Shown piece after piece: positions 11,385-22,275 of a stretch of 64,000 bases of DNA (the first letter of the stretch is position 1; every line of letters begins with the position of its first letter). The notes beneath the pieces are model-generated. The model saw nothing but the letters and a program-made list of their open reading frames with translations. It ran no database searches and was not told the origin of the DNA. The stretch is from contig JAKUCV010001120.1 of NCBI GenBank assembly GCA_028386065.3, forward strand, positions 1-64,000. The letters run 5' to 3'. A program made the translations under genes and the position numbers. The stretch is from Turnera subulata. Its lineage: Eukaryota > Streptophyta > Magnoliopsida > Malpighiales > Passifloraceae.

Positions 11385-12067
11385 TTATCTATTAGGTACA
11401 ACATTGACTCTAAAACTCTGAGCCTCGTTGTTGATGTTGACCCTAACACTGTCGTTACAGGAGAACCACATATCAGCCATATTGTTTTCTCCAGGTATCT
11501 CAAACCGATTCGTTGCAGGAAAACGGAGTGGGATTACACCATGATTTTCTCCTGTTTGCCACAAAGTCTCAGTAATCAGTACCATATTGGGCTTGTACTG
11601 ATTCTTCAGATCCCTTAAGGTACGCACAAAGTCTTGAGACCTTCTTGCTACCCCCCTGCAATTCCATAGTAGCAGTCATACCTTAGGCCATGTAGGTGGT
11701 AACCCAGTCACCCTTGGGACGCTCTGAGCCATCATGGAAACCTGATAATAACTGCTTTGATTTAAAATTTGACAAGTAGGCTCTAGCTGGAATTCCTGCA
11801 ATCTATCAGATATAAAAAACATAATAGAGTTAGCCGAGCCATAAAAGGAAGCCCTTAGATTGCTTTGGTCCTCTAGGAAGAAAGTTTCTTCCATATGACT
11901 CACAAAGAACCTAGACGAGTAAAGCTCATCTACAAACACTAAACAAAGAACTCTCGCCAGCTCATTCGATAATTCTTCTTGCTGCTCATTCACCATGCTA
12001 TAAGCTAACCTATTCCTCCTTCCTAGAGAGGCACCCTCGACAAAGAAACAGTAGCTGGAGAAGGCAT
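11385..12067 (-). pseudogene. Antisense ORF with LINE-type endonuclease start, broken copy
   Basis: This is the counterpart of the 227-aa frame at 45801-46484, on the strand opposite to the host retrotransposon. Here a 1-bp deletion just after the start codon (an A-run near 12048) breaks the N-terminus, and another small change breaks the frame near 11680. The C-terminal part still reads TLRDLKNQYKPNMVLITET, typical of the start of a plant LINE ORF2 endonuclease (EEP fold) with its catalytic Glu. GNNM-type residues near the end are altered (MWFSCND instead of MWFSWND). It is a decayed copy of a captured or fused gene. Confidence 0.7.
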
Positions 12068-12539
12068 TTTTCTTGTCTTGTTAATTTTTTTGAGTTTTCT
12101 GTATCTTCCTGTCTCAACTGCCTCCCTTCTTATAGCTTGAGCTTAGACAGCTAGGTGTTAGTTTTTCAAATGTGGACTCTTTTTCTATCTCCGAAAAGAT
12201 CCAGAAGATTTTTCGGTAATTAAAACTTTGCATTATTTGTCAGTAAACTCCAAAGCTTTTCAATCTTCAAGGTTTTGCTTTTGGAAAAGTTTGCCACTAC
12301 TTTAATTATTATCCAATAATTCTGATCTTTTCGACATGAGTGGCAAAAATAAGCCTAAAATTGACACATGTATAGCAGCCTGAAGCTGGCACATATATAG
12401 CATTCAGAAGCTAGCAATTTCAAGTTATTAAATATACAATATTCGAGTAATTAAAACTTACCATATCCAGCCAGAAGCTGGAATGCACTATCCTGAAGCT
12501 AGCAATTTTAAGTGTTTAAATACATAGTCTGCACAGCCC

Positions 12540-14880
12540 GAAGCTGAGATCAACTAGAAGTTGATTATTGGATATCTTGTTTGGCATGGCCGGTTGGGCC
12601 ATCCCGGATCAATAATGATGCACGAAATTTATTTGGTCATTCATTGAAAAACCATAAGTTTTATAATCAATGAATTTCCATGTGTTTGTTTGCTGCGAAA
12701 TTAATTATTCGGCCTTCACAAGATGAGATTGGCCTAGAATCACCAGAAATTTTGGAAATAATTCAGGGACATGAACGCGGACTGATAAATCCGCCGTGTT
12801 GACCATCTAGGTAATTTTTATGATGCATCGACTAGATGGTCTATTGTGTGATGCAAGTTGGCATTGTGCGCACTTATTATAATGATTAAGTCACTTGCGG
12901 GTACATATCCCTACTTATGTTACTAGACTATATGTCTAGATAATGCTGGTATATTTCTTCAATGGATAATGTATATTATTGGAAATAAACCCAAACAGAT
13001 CTGGGGGAATATTGACAATTGATTGCAGGACCGTTGTTAATGAAATATTTTTGTATGAGAAAATGGTATTTTACATGCAGCAATACTTGTGTACATCAAG
13101 CCAACAAGTTATCATAAGGTCTCCCCATTTAATTGGTTCACGGTCACGAACCTAATAACTCCCATCTTCGGACCATTGGTTGTACAGTATATAATGCTCC
13201 ACCACAGCATAGTAAAATTAATCCTTAAAGAAGACTGGGAATATATGTTGTGTATGTTGGGTATGAATCTCCATAAATCATTGACTAGTGATTAGAGATT
13301 TGTTTATTGTTGATTTGATGAAAGAGTTTACCCAACATCAGGGGGGAGAAAATAAGCAGCTGGATCAAGATATTATTGAAATGTTATTCAATGCTTAGTT
13401 TTGATCCTCAAACGAATTCGTATGAACCTGAAGTTCAGAAGATGATTCATTTGCAAAATATTTTGTCAATTGCCAGACACATAAAGTGACCAAATGTTAC
13501 ATACCAGCTGCAAATGCTCCTGTTCAAATTAATGTTCCAGAAGAACAAGTATAATATGCAAATGAATCTAAAGTATGCCAGAAGCATAGAATACACTCGG
13601 TTCCAAAAGAAAATAAAATTCTCGATAGAAAAAAAGAAGCAAAGAGATAATATGGCCCCTATGAGAAAATAAGACCTCCAGTAGAGGTTCATATTAGAAG
13701 TCCTCAAGAAGAGGAAAATCCTCCAGAAGAGGTTTTCTGACACAATTGATAAAGTTCCAGAAGTAACCAGGTACCTGAAATAAATGAGTATGATGAGATC
13801 TCAACTACAGTGTCACAAATAAGATGGAACCGACGTAAAATAACCGACGACGGAATACCTAGAATATTTATTTTATATAGCGCTAAATATTATAAAAATG
13901 AGGATCATGAACCTACATTGATGAATATAGGCGCAGAGTGATTGGCCAAAATAGAGAAATGTAATTAAGGCTGTATTAGACTCGCTTGTGAAGCGAAGAA
14001 TTTTCGGACCTGTAGTCCGTACACCAGATGGTGTAAAATTCGACTGGTCATAAAATGGGTATTTGTGCAGGAAATGCAATAGTGAGATACAAAGCAAGGC
14101 TTGTAGCATAAATTTTCACCCAACGACCTGATAATTAATTGTGAGGAGATATGCTCCCCCTATGGTGGATGCAATTATTTTCAGAATTTGATAAGTCTGG
14201 CATTATATAAAAAGAATTAGAAATGTATCTAATGGATGCTATTACAGCCTTTTATGATGGATCCATAAGTCATGGCATATTTATGAAAATCCTTGAAGGA
14301 TTCAAGTTGCTTGAAGCAACTAATTCCGGGGAAATTACAAAATTAAACTATATTGATTTTTACATGATTTAAATTATTTTTGAGTATGCATGAATTTATT
14401 TATGTTGATAATTCATATCCATATGTTTTTTTGTGATTGGAACTCCTGAAGAAGCTTTCAAATACCGTGCTATTTGGGATGAAAAATCTCAACAAAGAAT
14501 TAGATTGGTCCTGAAGTACCCTATCTACGTGAAATTTATATTGCTAGTAACAAGAAGCTTGAAGCTTTTGACTTAAGCCTATATGGCAAGATATAACTTT
14601 GTTCTTATCTTCGGGGTATAACAGATGTGGTATTATGTTAACCCTGTAAAACCGAAGAGAATATAGTTGGTCTTTGCAGATGCAAGTTCTTTATTTGATC
14701 CACAAAAGCACAGGCTGACATCTGCTGCAACTTTACACATGATATTGCTATATCATCGGGACCACAAAATCAAGATAGCAAGGAAGGTACTCCAACAACA
14801 AATTATGAAGATAAAGTCGCAAAAGTGATCGGACAAAGCACACGTCACCAGAAGTTGACAAAGATTATTGACATACAGCA
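12540..14880 (+). pseudogene. Remnant copia integrase and reverse transcriptase
   Basis: Fragments can be followed in order in changing frames. A GHPGS-like integrase start lies near 12585, a GPINPPC-like piece and DASTRW near 12800-12840, TSYHKVSP near 13105 and a FTDPKRVTK-like piece near 13460. The linker follows (IRWNRR near 13820). RT pieces come next (VRYKARL near 14075-14105; LMDAITAF near 14230; a KIPEGFK-like piece near 14290). Multiple stops and deletions exclude function. The order and motif wording fit the Oryco/Ivana-like copia lineage. Confidence 0.75.
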
Positions 14881-15048
14881 ATATCAAGAAATCAAGGGAG
14901 GCCAAAATGAGGGGGAGTAGAATACGTACTGCACTCTTTTTTCCTTCACCAAGTTTTTATCTCACTGGGTTTTTCTTGGTAAGGTTTTTAATGAGGCAGT
15001 TCTCCCTAAGCGTATTCTATTCAATGCACAATGACATCCAAGGGGGAG

Positions 15049-15242
15049 TGTTATAAAAATATGGATGTCGTTGTACTACCTACCTTCCCCTATATATTGT
15101 GTATAACAGAAATACATATATGAGAAATAAAACAGAATTTTTTGCTGCCCATCGTTTTCCTACATTCTGCTCCTTTCTTCCCCTTCTTTTTCCTGCCTGT
15201 TCTTCTCCATATCCTTGCTTTAAACACACACAATTTATAACA
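15049..15242 (+). repeat. 3' LTR of copia copy 1
   Basis: This 194-bp LTR pairs with 9050-9247. It is preceded by polypurine tract CCAAGGGGGAG (15038-15048) and followed by target duplication CCATA. Confidence 0.92.
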
Positions 15243-15247
15243 CCATA

Positions 15248-16169
15248 TTAGTTGAGATAAATGTCTTCAATTTTGGACTTTGAGCTGAGAATCCGCATTT
15301 GCAATTATTTTGTATGATATTACAAGATTTTTCCAGTGCCACATGTGTGGCATACAGTAACGAGAAATTTCATCACTTTAAACAAAGAACAAAAATAATT
15401 ATCACGTCACGTATATTGTAATCATGATACCTATGTTAATTAAAAAAAAAAACCTTAAATTTGTTTAAGGATTACATTTCCTTGTCATAAAAGTCAATTC
15501 TATTGGTTGTATAAAATTAATATAACAATTCTAAATATATGCAAATGAAATGACTACTAAGGAAATATAATAATTTGCCGAAAGTAGTTGCTAGAATGTA
15601 ACAACTCATGCCCTGTGACCATGACCCTGGACCATCTATTTTCTGGTTCGCAATTGAGTGAGTGCAAATCTTTAATGGAGCAGCTGCTATATCCTTCGAA
15701 GAAAATTTTGCTCGTGTCTAGCCCTAATATGATATTTTGGCTGGCAATAGGCAAAAAATCCTTATACAAAGATTAGGATAAAAATGTTAACATAGTTCGT
15801 AAAAGGTTGCCTGAGTTTCGACATTTGTCTTTCATCCTCTCTTGTTTTCTCAAATAGAAATTGAATTGTTTCTAAAAAACAATAGAAATTGAATTCATTT
15901 CGTTTTCCTACCTATTGATCTCAAGAAGAATAATGCCTACTAATTTTTTTTTTGAGAAAAATAATGCCTACTAATTTAGAAAATCTTTTATCGATTTAAT
16001 TTCAACAGGACTACGATGGTAATTCAAATTCCTTTTTTTTAAGTGTTGTAGAGATTTCATCAGTACTAAAACAAAGAAAAATTAAGGTCTTTAGTTATGG
16101 AGATGCAAAGTTATTTTTGCGGTCATTCACTCCATCAATGTGTTGCTTTTATTTATGATATTCCGTGCA
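15248..16169. other. Intergenic, nothing recognised
   Basis: AT-rich sequence with no coding, RNA or repeat signal that I can support, apart from small direct repeats of an AATAGAAATTGAATT-type motif near 15855-15893. Confidence 0.6.
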
Positions 16170-16826
16170 GGTTTTTAGTACCTCAATTAGTCATTTTGTA
16201 CCAATTGTATACCCTCAAGTTTTTTGTTCACCAATCTTGTACCTCGAGAATTTAATCAATCGTGTACTCCCCGGCAGTTGCTCGAGCAGACATGCCACGT
16301 GTCACACTGCAAGCGGTGTCGAGTGGATTTTCTTTTGGAGTTATTCTGGTGGGAAGAGTTTTAGAATGAACTGGAAACATTGGTTGAGGGTTTAGAGGCT
16401 TTGTACTTGCTAAAATTTTCCTGGCATCATGAAGTTCTTGCTCAAGACGAGAGACTTCCGATATGTTTGAATTTCTCATGGATGCAGAAAACAATTCCTC
16501 CAATCAGTGGACTTTTCTCCAGTGGATGGCCCCACTGCTGGATTTGCTGAACCAGTTTTGCTAATTTAGCTAAAAACATTTTCAGAAATTTCAGATTTTG
16601 ATTCAGCTTATGCTGATATCTCCAACATTCTGATGCACCAACCCCACCATTTTTTATTTTTAAAAATTCACGTGCCATCGTTCGCATACCGACACATGGC
16701 ATGTCTACTTGGGCAACTACCCAAGGTATACAATTGGTGCATTTAAAAACACTCAGGGTACACGATTGGGAAAAAAAACTTCGAGGTATACGATTGGTAC
16801 AAAGTGAATAGTTGGATACTAAAACC
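16170..16826. mobile_element. Inverted-repeat element (~140-bp TIRs) with possible captured gene piece
   Basis: The left arm (16170-16309) starts GGTTTTTAGTACC and reads on through CATTTTGTACCAATTGTATACC. The right arm (16687-16826) is its imperfect reverse complement, ending GGATACTAAAACC. Both arms hold repeated TTGTACC/TCGTGTACC phrases and GACATGCCACGTGTC-like inner ends. I see no clear target duplication. The 380-bp interior is open on the minus strand (16442-16702 and 16252-16503 in different frames) with a coiled-coil-like SRLEQELHDARKIL, which suggests a captured host gene piece. Superfamily (Mutator-like or other) is uncertain. Confidence 0.65.
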
Positions 16827-17173
16827 CCTAAATCCCAGATAATTTAGTATATTTTATAAATTAGTTGAGGTACTAATTAAAATTATCACAAATAGATTAA
16901 ACTTTTTTTTTTAATGAAATGGAGCATTCTTCATTCATATAAACAAATCTACGAATACATAATTAAAGATCTAAACAATTAGAATAAAAATTTGACATAA
17001 AAGAAGATTTGCAGAGCGTCTCTATGGGCGTTATAACCTGTATGGTCCGTGCTACAACTTCTCCTTGTTGGTAAATTTCAGCAGCAAATAAAAATCTACT
17101 CTCCAAATCAAATCTTCCTCCAAAGCTTTTGGCTCCTACGGTCTTATTTCCGAAAAATAATAAACACCCAAAG

Positions 17174-17535
17174 AAGGTAAGGAGGGCTCCTTGAAAGAGA
17201 AAATTAATCCACAAAAAGTGGGATTAACAAATAAAACTGAATAAAAGAAAAGGTGAGGAGGGCTCCTTGAAGGAGAAAATTAACCCACAAAAAGGTACTA
17301 AAAACCCACAAAAAGTGGGACTAATAAACAAAACTGAATAAAAGAAAAGATGAGGAGGGATCCTTGAAGGAGAAAACTAACCCACAAAAAGGTACTAAAA
17401 CCCACAAAAAGTGAGACTAACAAACAAAAATGAATGAAAGAAAAGGTGGGGAGGACTCCTTGAAGAAGAAAACTAATCGGGTATTAAAAACTCACAAAAA
17501 GTGGGACTAACAAACAAAACTAAATGAAAAAAAGT
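17174..17535. repeat. Four-copy tandem repeat, period 76 to 97 bp
   Basis: Copies start at about 17174, 17250, 17347 and 17443. Each begins AAGGTGAGGAGGGCTCCTTGA (with changes) and includes CCACAAAAAGTGGGACTAA and AACAAAACTGAAT. The first copy lacks a ~20-bp inner piece, so its period is 76 instead of ~96. CCACAAAAAGTGG is itself a small hairpin. Confidence 0.85.
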
Positions 17536-19349
17536 AAAAAATTAAGTAGCCCCAAATTTATAAATTTAGGATTTTCTCAGTATAAATAGCTTAAATTTAA
17601 AATTTATTAAATGGAGATATTAGCAGAAGGCGGAAAAAATAAAATATATAGGATAGTGATTGAGGAGTACCTGTTAAGAAAAAATCCCAAGCATGACTTA
17701 TATATCCCTAAAAAAAGGTTTTGTTAAATGTCAACTGCAATGAAAATATTGTGACCAACTACTCTTTTGTTTTTCACCAAAGCTCAAATTATTGATGTAG
17801 ATCTAAAGAACCATAAAGATTAACATCTATGATCCCTAAGCTGTTATCTTCCTAAATTTCGAATTAGAAATGTTTTTGTTAGGATAGAATAGAACAACCC
17901 CAACCAACAAATCTCGTGGACACAGTGATCACTGTTAATATGAGGGCCGCAACTTTTCATTCACATGGTATAGTTTATGTGAATGGCAAAAAAAAAAATT
18001 CATCTGCTCGGTGAATTTACAATATTCCCTATATCCAATATCCTGTCCAAAGACTCCAAACCCATCTATCAACAACAACACCATAAAGTCATCAGTCAGG
18101 CACTTAACTAGAGAGTTTCACCCCGGTAAGAAATGATTCCCTTTTCCACATGTGGGGTCGATAATCCCTATTAACATTAAACCTTTGCTTTGAAATTTAA
18201 CTAGAATATTCTTGCGAATGGACATTCTGGATTGAATAATAAGCAGGTCATCCAGAAATGATAATATTGTTAAAACTATAATCATCTGGAATGAATTGAC
18301 TTGCGGGATTCACACAGATTTTTCAAATGAAACATGCTTAAATGTTCTGGCAACCAACCGTATTGATTCAAGTTCAACCACCACCTAACAGTTACTACTA
18401 GTAGACAGTAGTAGAGCATTGAAATTGGCATCAGGTTTTGTTGCCATTTGGTAGTCTTGTCAGCTTGACGCAATCATGATATAAAAAAAAGATGTCCTTT
18501 TAAGTTTTAAGGGCAGCCATATCTGCTTTTCGGATCAGATTTGAATCCTGAAAAAAGCAGTGAAACATTGCAAGACAAAAACACGCGTGCGCTCTGCCCC
18601 TTGTTTGTTTGTTATACTTTCTTCTTCTGTTTCTAGATACAACACCAGGACTTTTCTATCCTACTAGTACTAATCTTTTGTAGATTAGATTTTTGTGTCT
18701 TCTGCTGTTTCAACAGAGATGGATGCAGGTGAAAAGTCACAAGTCAAGTCCACACAACTTGTTGAAATGTTGTGAAAAGTTATATAGTACTCCATATTTT
18801 GCATAGTAGAATTCCTGATGCCACAGGTACTTAGAGCAAGCCTCACTCAAGAAAAGTAAAGAAAAAGTGACAGACGAAGGTGCCGATCTCACCAACGTCA
18901 AAATTAATACTGTTAGTCTAACTTAAGATGCTAATCTCACTGTAGGCCTTTTCTATATACCGACATTAAAATTAGTACTACTTAATTATTATTATAAAGT
19001 AACATTTGCTGGGCTATAGGATAACTCTTGTTGACTCAAGGCCGAAATTTGTATTGTGGGACATCAACCCTGTCCACAATCTTGGCCCAAACTACTCAAC
19101 GCCTAGTTTCTTTGCATATTCCAACGAATGGTGACTGAACTTTTCTACTTTGTACGCATTTAAATATATAACGGGATCACATCTTGGATGTCCTAAAGAA
19201 TAATGCAAACATTTCTCTGGTTGGATAGCCATTTAAAAAACTTGAGTAGAAAAACATACCATAGGCAATACATTAGGTAGTTAGTTGCGCAGACAAGGAA
19301 CATGGTGAACCTTAACAGAACCGTGACGATTTGATGATAACATCATCTC
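17536..19349. other. Intergenic, no supported gene
   Basis: AT-rich and only short frames. No recognisable protein, RNA gene or mobile element end was seen. Confidence 0.55.
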
Positions 19350-19354
19350 ATGAC

Positions 19355-19575
19355 TATAAGAAGTATAAAGCACAAATAGATATTTATTTGTGAAAGGCAC
19401 ACTGAATCAGGTGGCCATCTGTGTTATTTATATTAGCATGGATACAATACTTGTCATACAAGTTTAGAGTTACAATGATATTGAAACACTATAAGGATAT
19501 GTATGCAGAATACATGATGAGGCTAGAACTGTCAATCATTATCTAAACACTGAGGTTGAACCTTATACGCTTACA
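19355..19575 (-). repeat. 3' LTR of the young copia element
   Basis: This 221-bp LTR, relative to its partner, has about 20 extra bases near 19452-19472. Target duplication ATGAC abuts it. Confidence 0.93.
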
Positions 19576-21146
19576 TCCCCCCGCAAACTGAACGTGGGAG
19601 GTTGCAGGTTCAGTTTGTGCTTCAACGAAGCAAACCGCGTGGATGGCAAGGCTTTTGTGAGGATGTCTGCCAATTGACCATCACTAGGAATGAACCGAAC
19701 CTGAAGTTTCTTAGAGGCCACCTGTTCACGCACAAAATGATAATCAAGAGACACATGTTTTGTCCGATTGTGGTGGATTGGATTGTGACTCAGGTAAGTT
19801 GCACCGATGTTGTCACACCATAGTGTCGGTATAGGCACTGGAATACCTAGTTCACCCATGAGAGATTGTATCCATATCAGCTCTGCACTGCCATCAGCAA
19901 GTGCTTTATATTCTGCCTCTGTTGAAGACCTTGCCACTGTCCTCTGTTTTCGTGATGCCCATGAAACCAAATTTCTGCCAAGAAAGACCAAATATCCTCC
20001 CGTCGACTTCCGATCATCAAGACTGCCTCCCCAGTCCGCATCAGTGAAAACTTGAAGATCATTGGTAGATTTTTTATACAACTGAAGACCATGAGAGGCA
20101 GTTTGCTTGAGATAACGCAATATCCTTTTAACTGCAGTGTAATGTTCCTCCGTTGGGGCATGCATAAACTGACTTACCTTTCCAACAGCATACATAATGT
20201 CTGGGCGAGTAAATCCAAGATATTGTAAGGATCCTACTAACTGACGATACTGGGTAGGATTGGAGAATGGTTTGCCTGCATTTTTCTGCAATTTGATTGA
20301 AGTAGATGCTGGTGTTTGGAGACCCTTACAATCTGTCATTCCTGCTTTAGCCAGAAGATCATTGATGTACTTTTGCTGGGTGAGAAGAAACCCATCAGTG
20401 TTTCGAACAACCTCAACCCCCAAGAAATAATTGATTGAACCAAGATTTCGGATGGAGAACTCCTTGCCAAGCTGCTGAATCAAGTTGTTAGTATGCCCAA
20501 GATTATTGCCTGTTAGCAATATGTCATCAACGTAAATAAGTGCATAGACAGTAACTCCACGCTTACCATACACCATAAGGGAGGGATCAGACTTGGAGAT
20601 GGTAAAACCTTGTGCAACCAGAAAATCACTAAGCCTTGTGTACCATGCTCGTGGCGCCTGTCGAAGCCCATACAATGATTTGTTCAATTTGCACACAAAA
20701 TTAGCCTTGTCCGGAGCAACGAATCCCTGTGGTTGTTGCATGTAGACATCTTCATGCAGTAGGCCGTGGAGGAACGCATTGCGTACGTCTAACTGATGAA
20801 CCTGCCAATTGTGTGTGAGAGCATGACTCAAAACAAGGCGGATTGTGGTCGGTTTTACCACTGGACTAAATACCTCCTGAAAGTCAACTCCTTCACGTTG
20901 GTGGAATCCTTTAGCCACCAGTCTAGCTTTATAGCGGTCTACTTCTCCTGATGATTTTCGTTTGATCCGGAACACCCATTTACTGCCCACAACATTCATA
21001 TCAGTTCGATACGGAACCAAGCTCCATGTGTTGTTCTGAATGAGTGCATTGAATTCTTCAGCCATGGCTGCCCTCCACTCTGAAAATTTTGAAGCCTCAG
21101 AGAATGACGTTGGTTCTGTTGTTGGCAATACACAAGAAGTAACCAT
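19563..21146 (-). pseudogene. copia reverse transcriptase and RNase H part of pol
   Basis: The open frame is 527 aa, but it is only the third part of a broken polyprotein. RT begins with the conserved block WSLVP...KWVFRIKRK. LDVRNAFLHG carries the first catalytic Asp and YVDD (residues 205-208) the other two. RNase H carries the DADWGG Asp near residue 370 and SSTEAEYKA. The true upstream reading continues as SRQVFPSNYMVTS, in a frame different from the integrase ORF, so a 1-bp type frameshift near 21175 separates them. The last residues run into the 3' LTR, as is common in copia. Confidence 0.93.
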
Positions 21147-22275
21147 ATAGTTGGATGGGAAAACCTGTCTACTTTCTTTGGATTGCGACGAAGAGTCATG
21201 CGAGGTGGTGGAGTGATGGGGGAAGGAGATGGTGTTGTAGTTTGTGTTTGAGAGCTGTCAAGGTTGTGAGTTGCAGAAATAGGAGACTGGTTAGATTGTG
21301 GTGTGGTGCAGGAGGGCTGTATTTGTGATGGAGAGATTGTAGTATTTCGGGTTGGAGAGGATGTAGTAGTCGGTTGTAGAGTTTCAGCAGGAGAGATTGA
21401 TGCCTGTGTAGATGGGAAGAAGACATTAAGTGGCACGGACACCCAGGACTCCTCATCTTGCCGTTTATGTGTATGGGAAGTGGACTTAGATACAAAGGTG
21501 AGAAAAGGGAAGATATGTTCATAGAAATTGACGTGTCGTGCAATGTAAACTCTCTTTGTGATATAGTCAAGACACCTATATCCTTTATGCAAACTGCTAT
21601 AACCTAAAAAGACACATGGAGTTGATCGATAACTCATTTTATGATTATGATAAGGACGTAGGTGTGGATAACACAGACATCCAAAGACCCGAAGAAATGT
21701 AAAATCAGGTGAGTGAGAATGAAGTATTTCATATGGAGACTTATGATGTAAAACTGGAGTTGGCATTCTGTTAATCAAGTAAACAGCAGTTTCAAAAGCG
21801 AATGGCCAGTATTGGAATGGAATTTTAGCAGCTGCCATTAACGTAAGCCCAGTGTCTACAATATGTCTGTGTCGGCGCTCAATAGAACCATTTTGAGCAT
21901 GTGTATGAGGGCAGATTACACGATGTTGTATTCCACAATGGTTAAAATAGGTATGTAGGCTGCGGTACTCACCCCCCCAGTCGGTTTGAACAGATTTTAT
22001 TGTTGTGTTAAATTGTCTTTCAACAAGAGCTTGGAATTGTTTAAAAATCGAAAGAACATCTGACTTTTGTTTTATTGAATAGAACCAAAGAAATTTACTA
22101 TGATCATCAAGAAAAACAACATAGTAACGACTAGAGTCAATACCTGTGTGAGGGGATGGTCCCCAAACATCACTGAATATTAAATCTAGTGGTTTTTTAG
22201 CACGATGACTACTACTGGACAAATGTAAACGTGATGTTTTGCCCAAAGGGCATGCAAGACATGATGGAAAATTTG
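20996..22275 (-). pseudogene. copia integrase part of pol
   Basis: This holds the integrase catalytic core with D (FSDVWGP), D (QTDWGGEY) and E (NGSIERRH), a complete DDE set, and the GKKE-like FLGYSSLHKGYRC block after it. A long Ser/Thr/Pro-rich linker leads to RT. The zinc-binding cysteines of the HHCC finger (PSCLACPLG) are read in this frame, while its histidines (WHHRLGH) are in the upstream frame, which places the first frameshift between them near 22290. Confidence 0.92.

Larger units (their letters stand above)
9050..15242 (+). mobile_element. Decayed Ty1/copia LTR retrotransposon, copy 1
   Basis: The element is 6.2 kb with LTRs of 198 and 194 bp. It is flanked by a perfect 5-bp duplication CCATA (9045-9049 and 15243-15247). 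LTRs begin TGTTATAAAAAT and end TTTATAACA. A primer-binding-like CGTTATCAGCACGAAT follows the 5' LTR, and a polypurine tract CCAAGGGGGAG precedes the 3' LTR. The two LTRs differ at about 14 positions plus a 4-bp indel, so the insertion is not recent. Recognisable integrase and reverse transcriptase remnants are of the Oryco/Ivana-like copia type (TSYHKVSP, RWNRR and MKILEGFK-like stretches), heavily frameshifted. No gag is recognisable. A second copy of the family lies at 43-49 kb. Confidence 0.92.
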
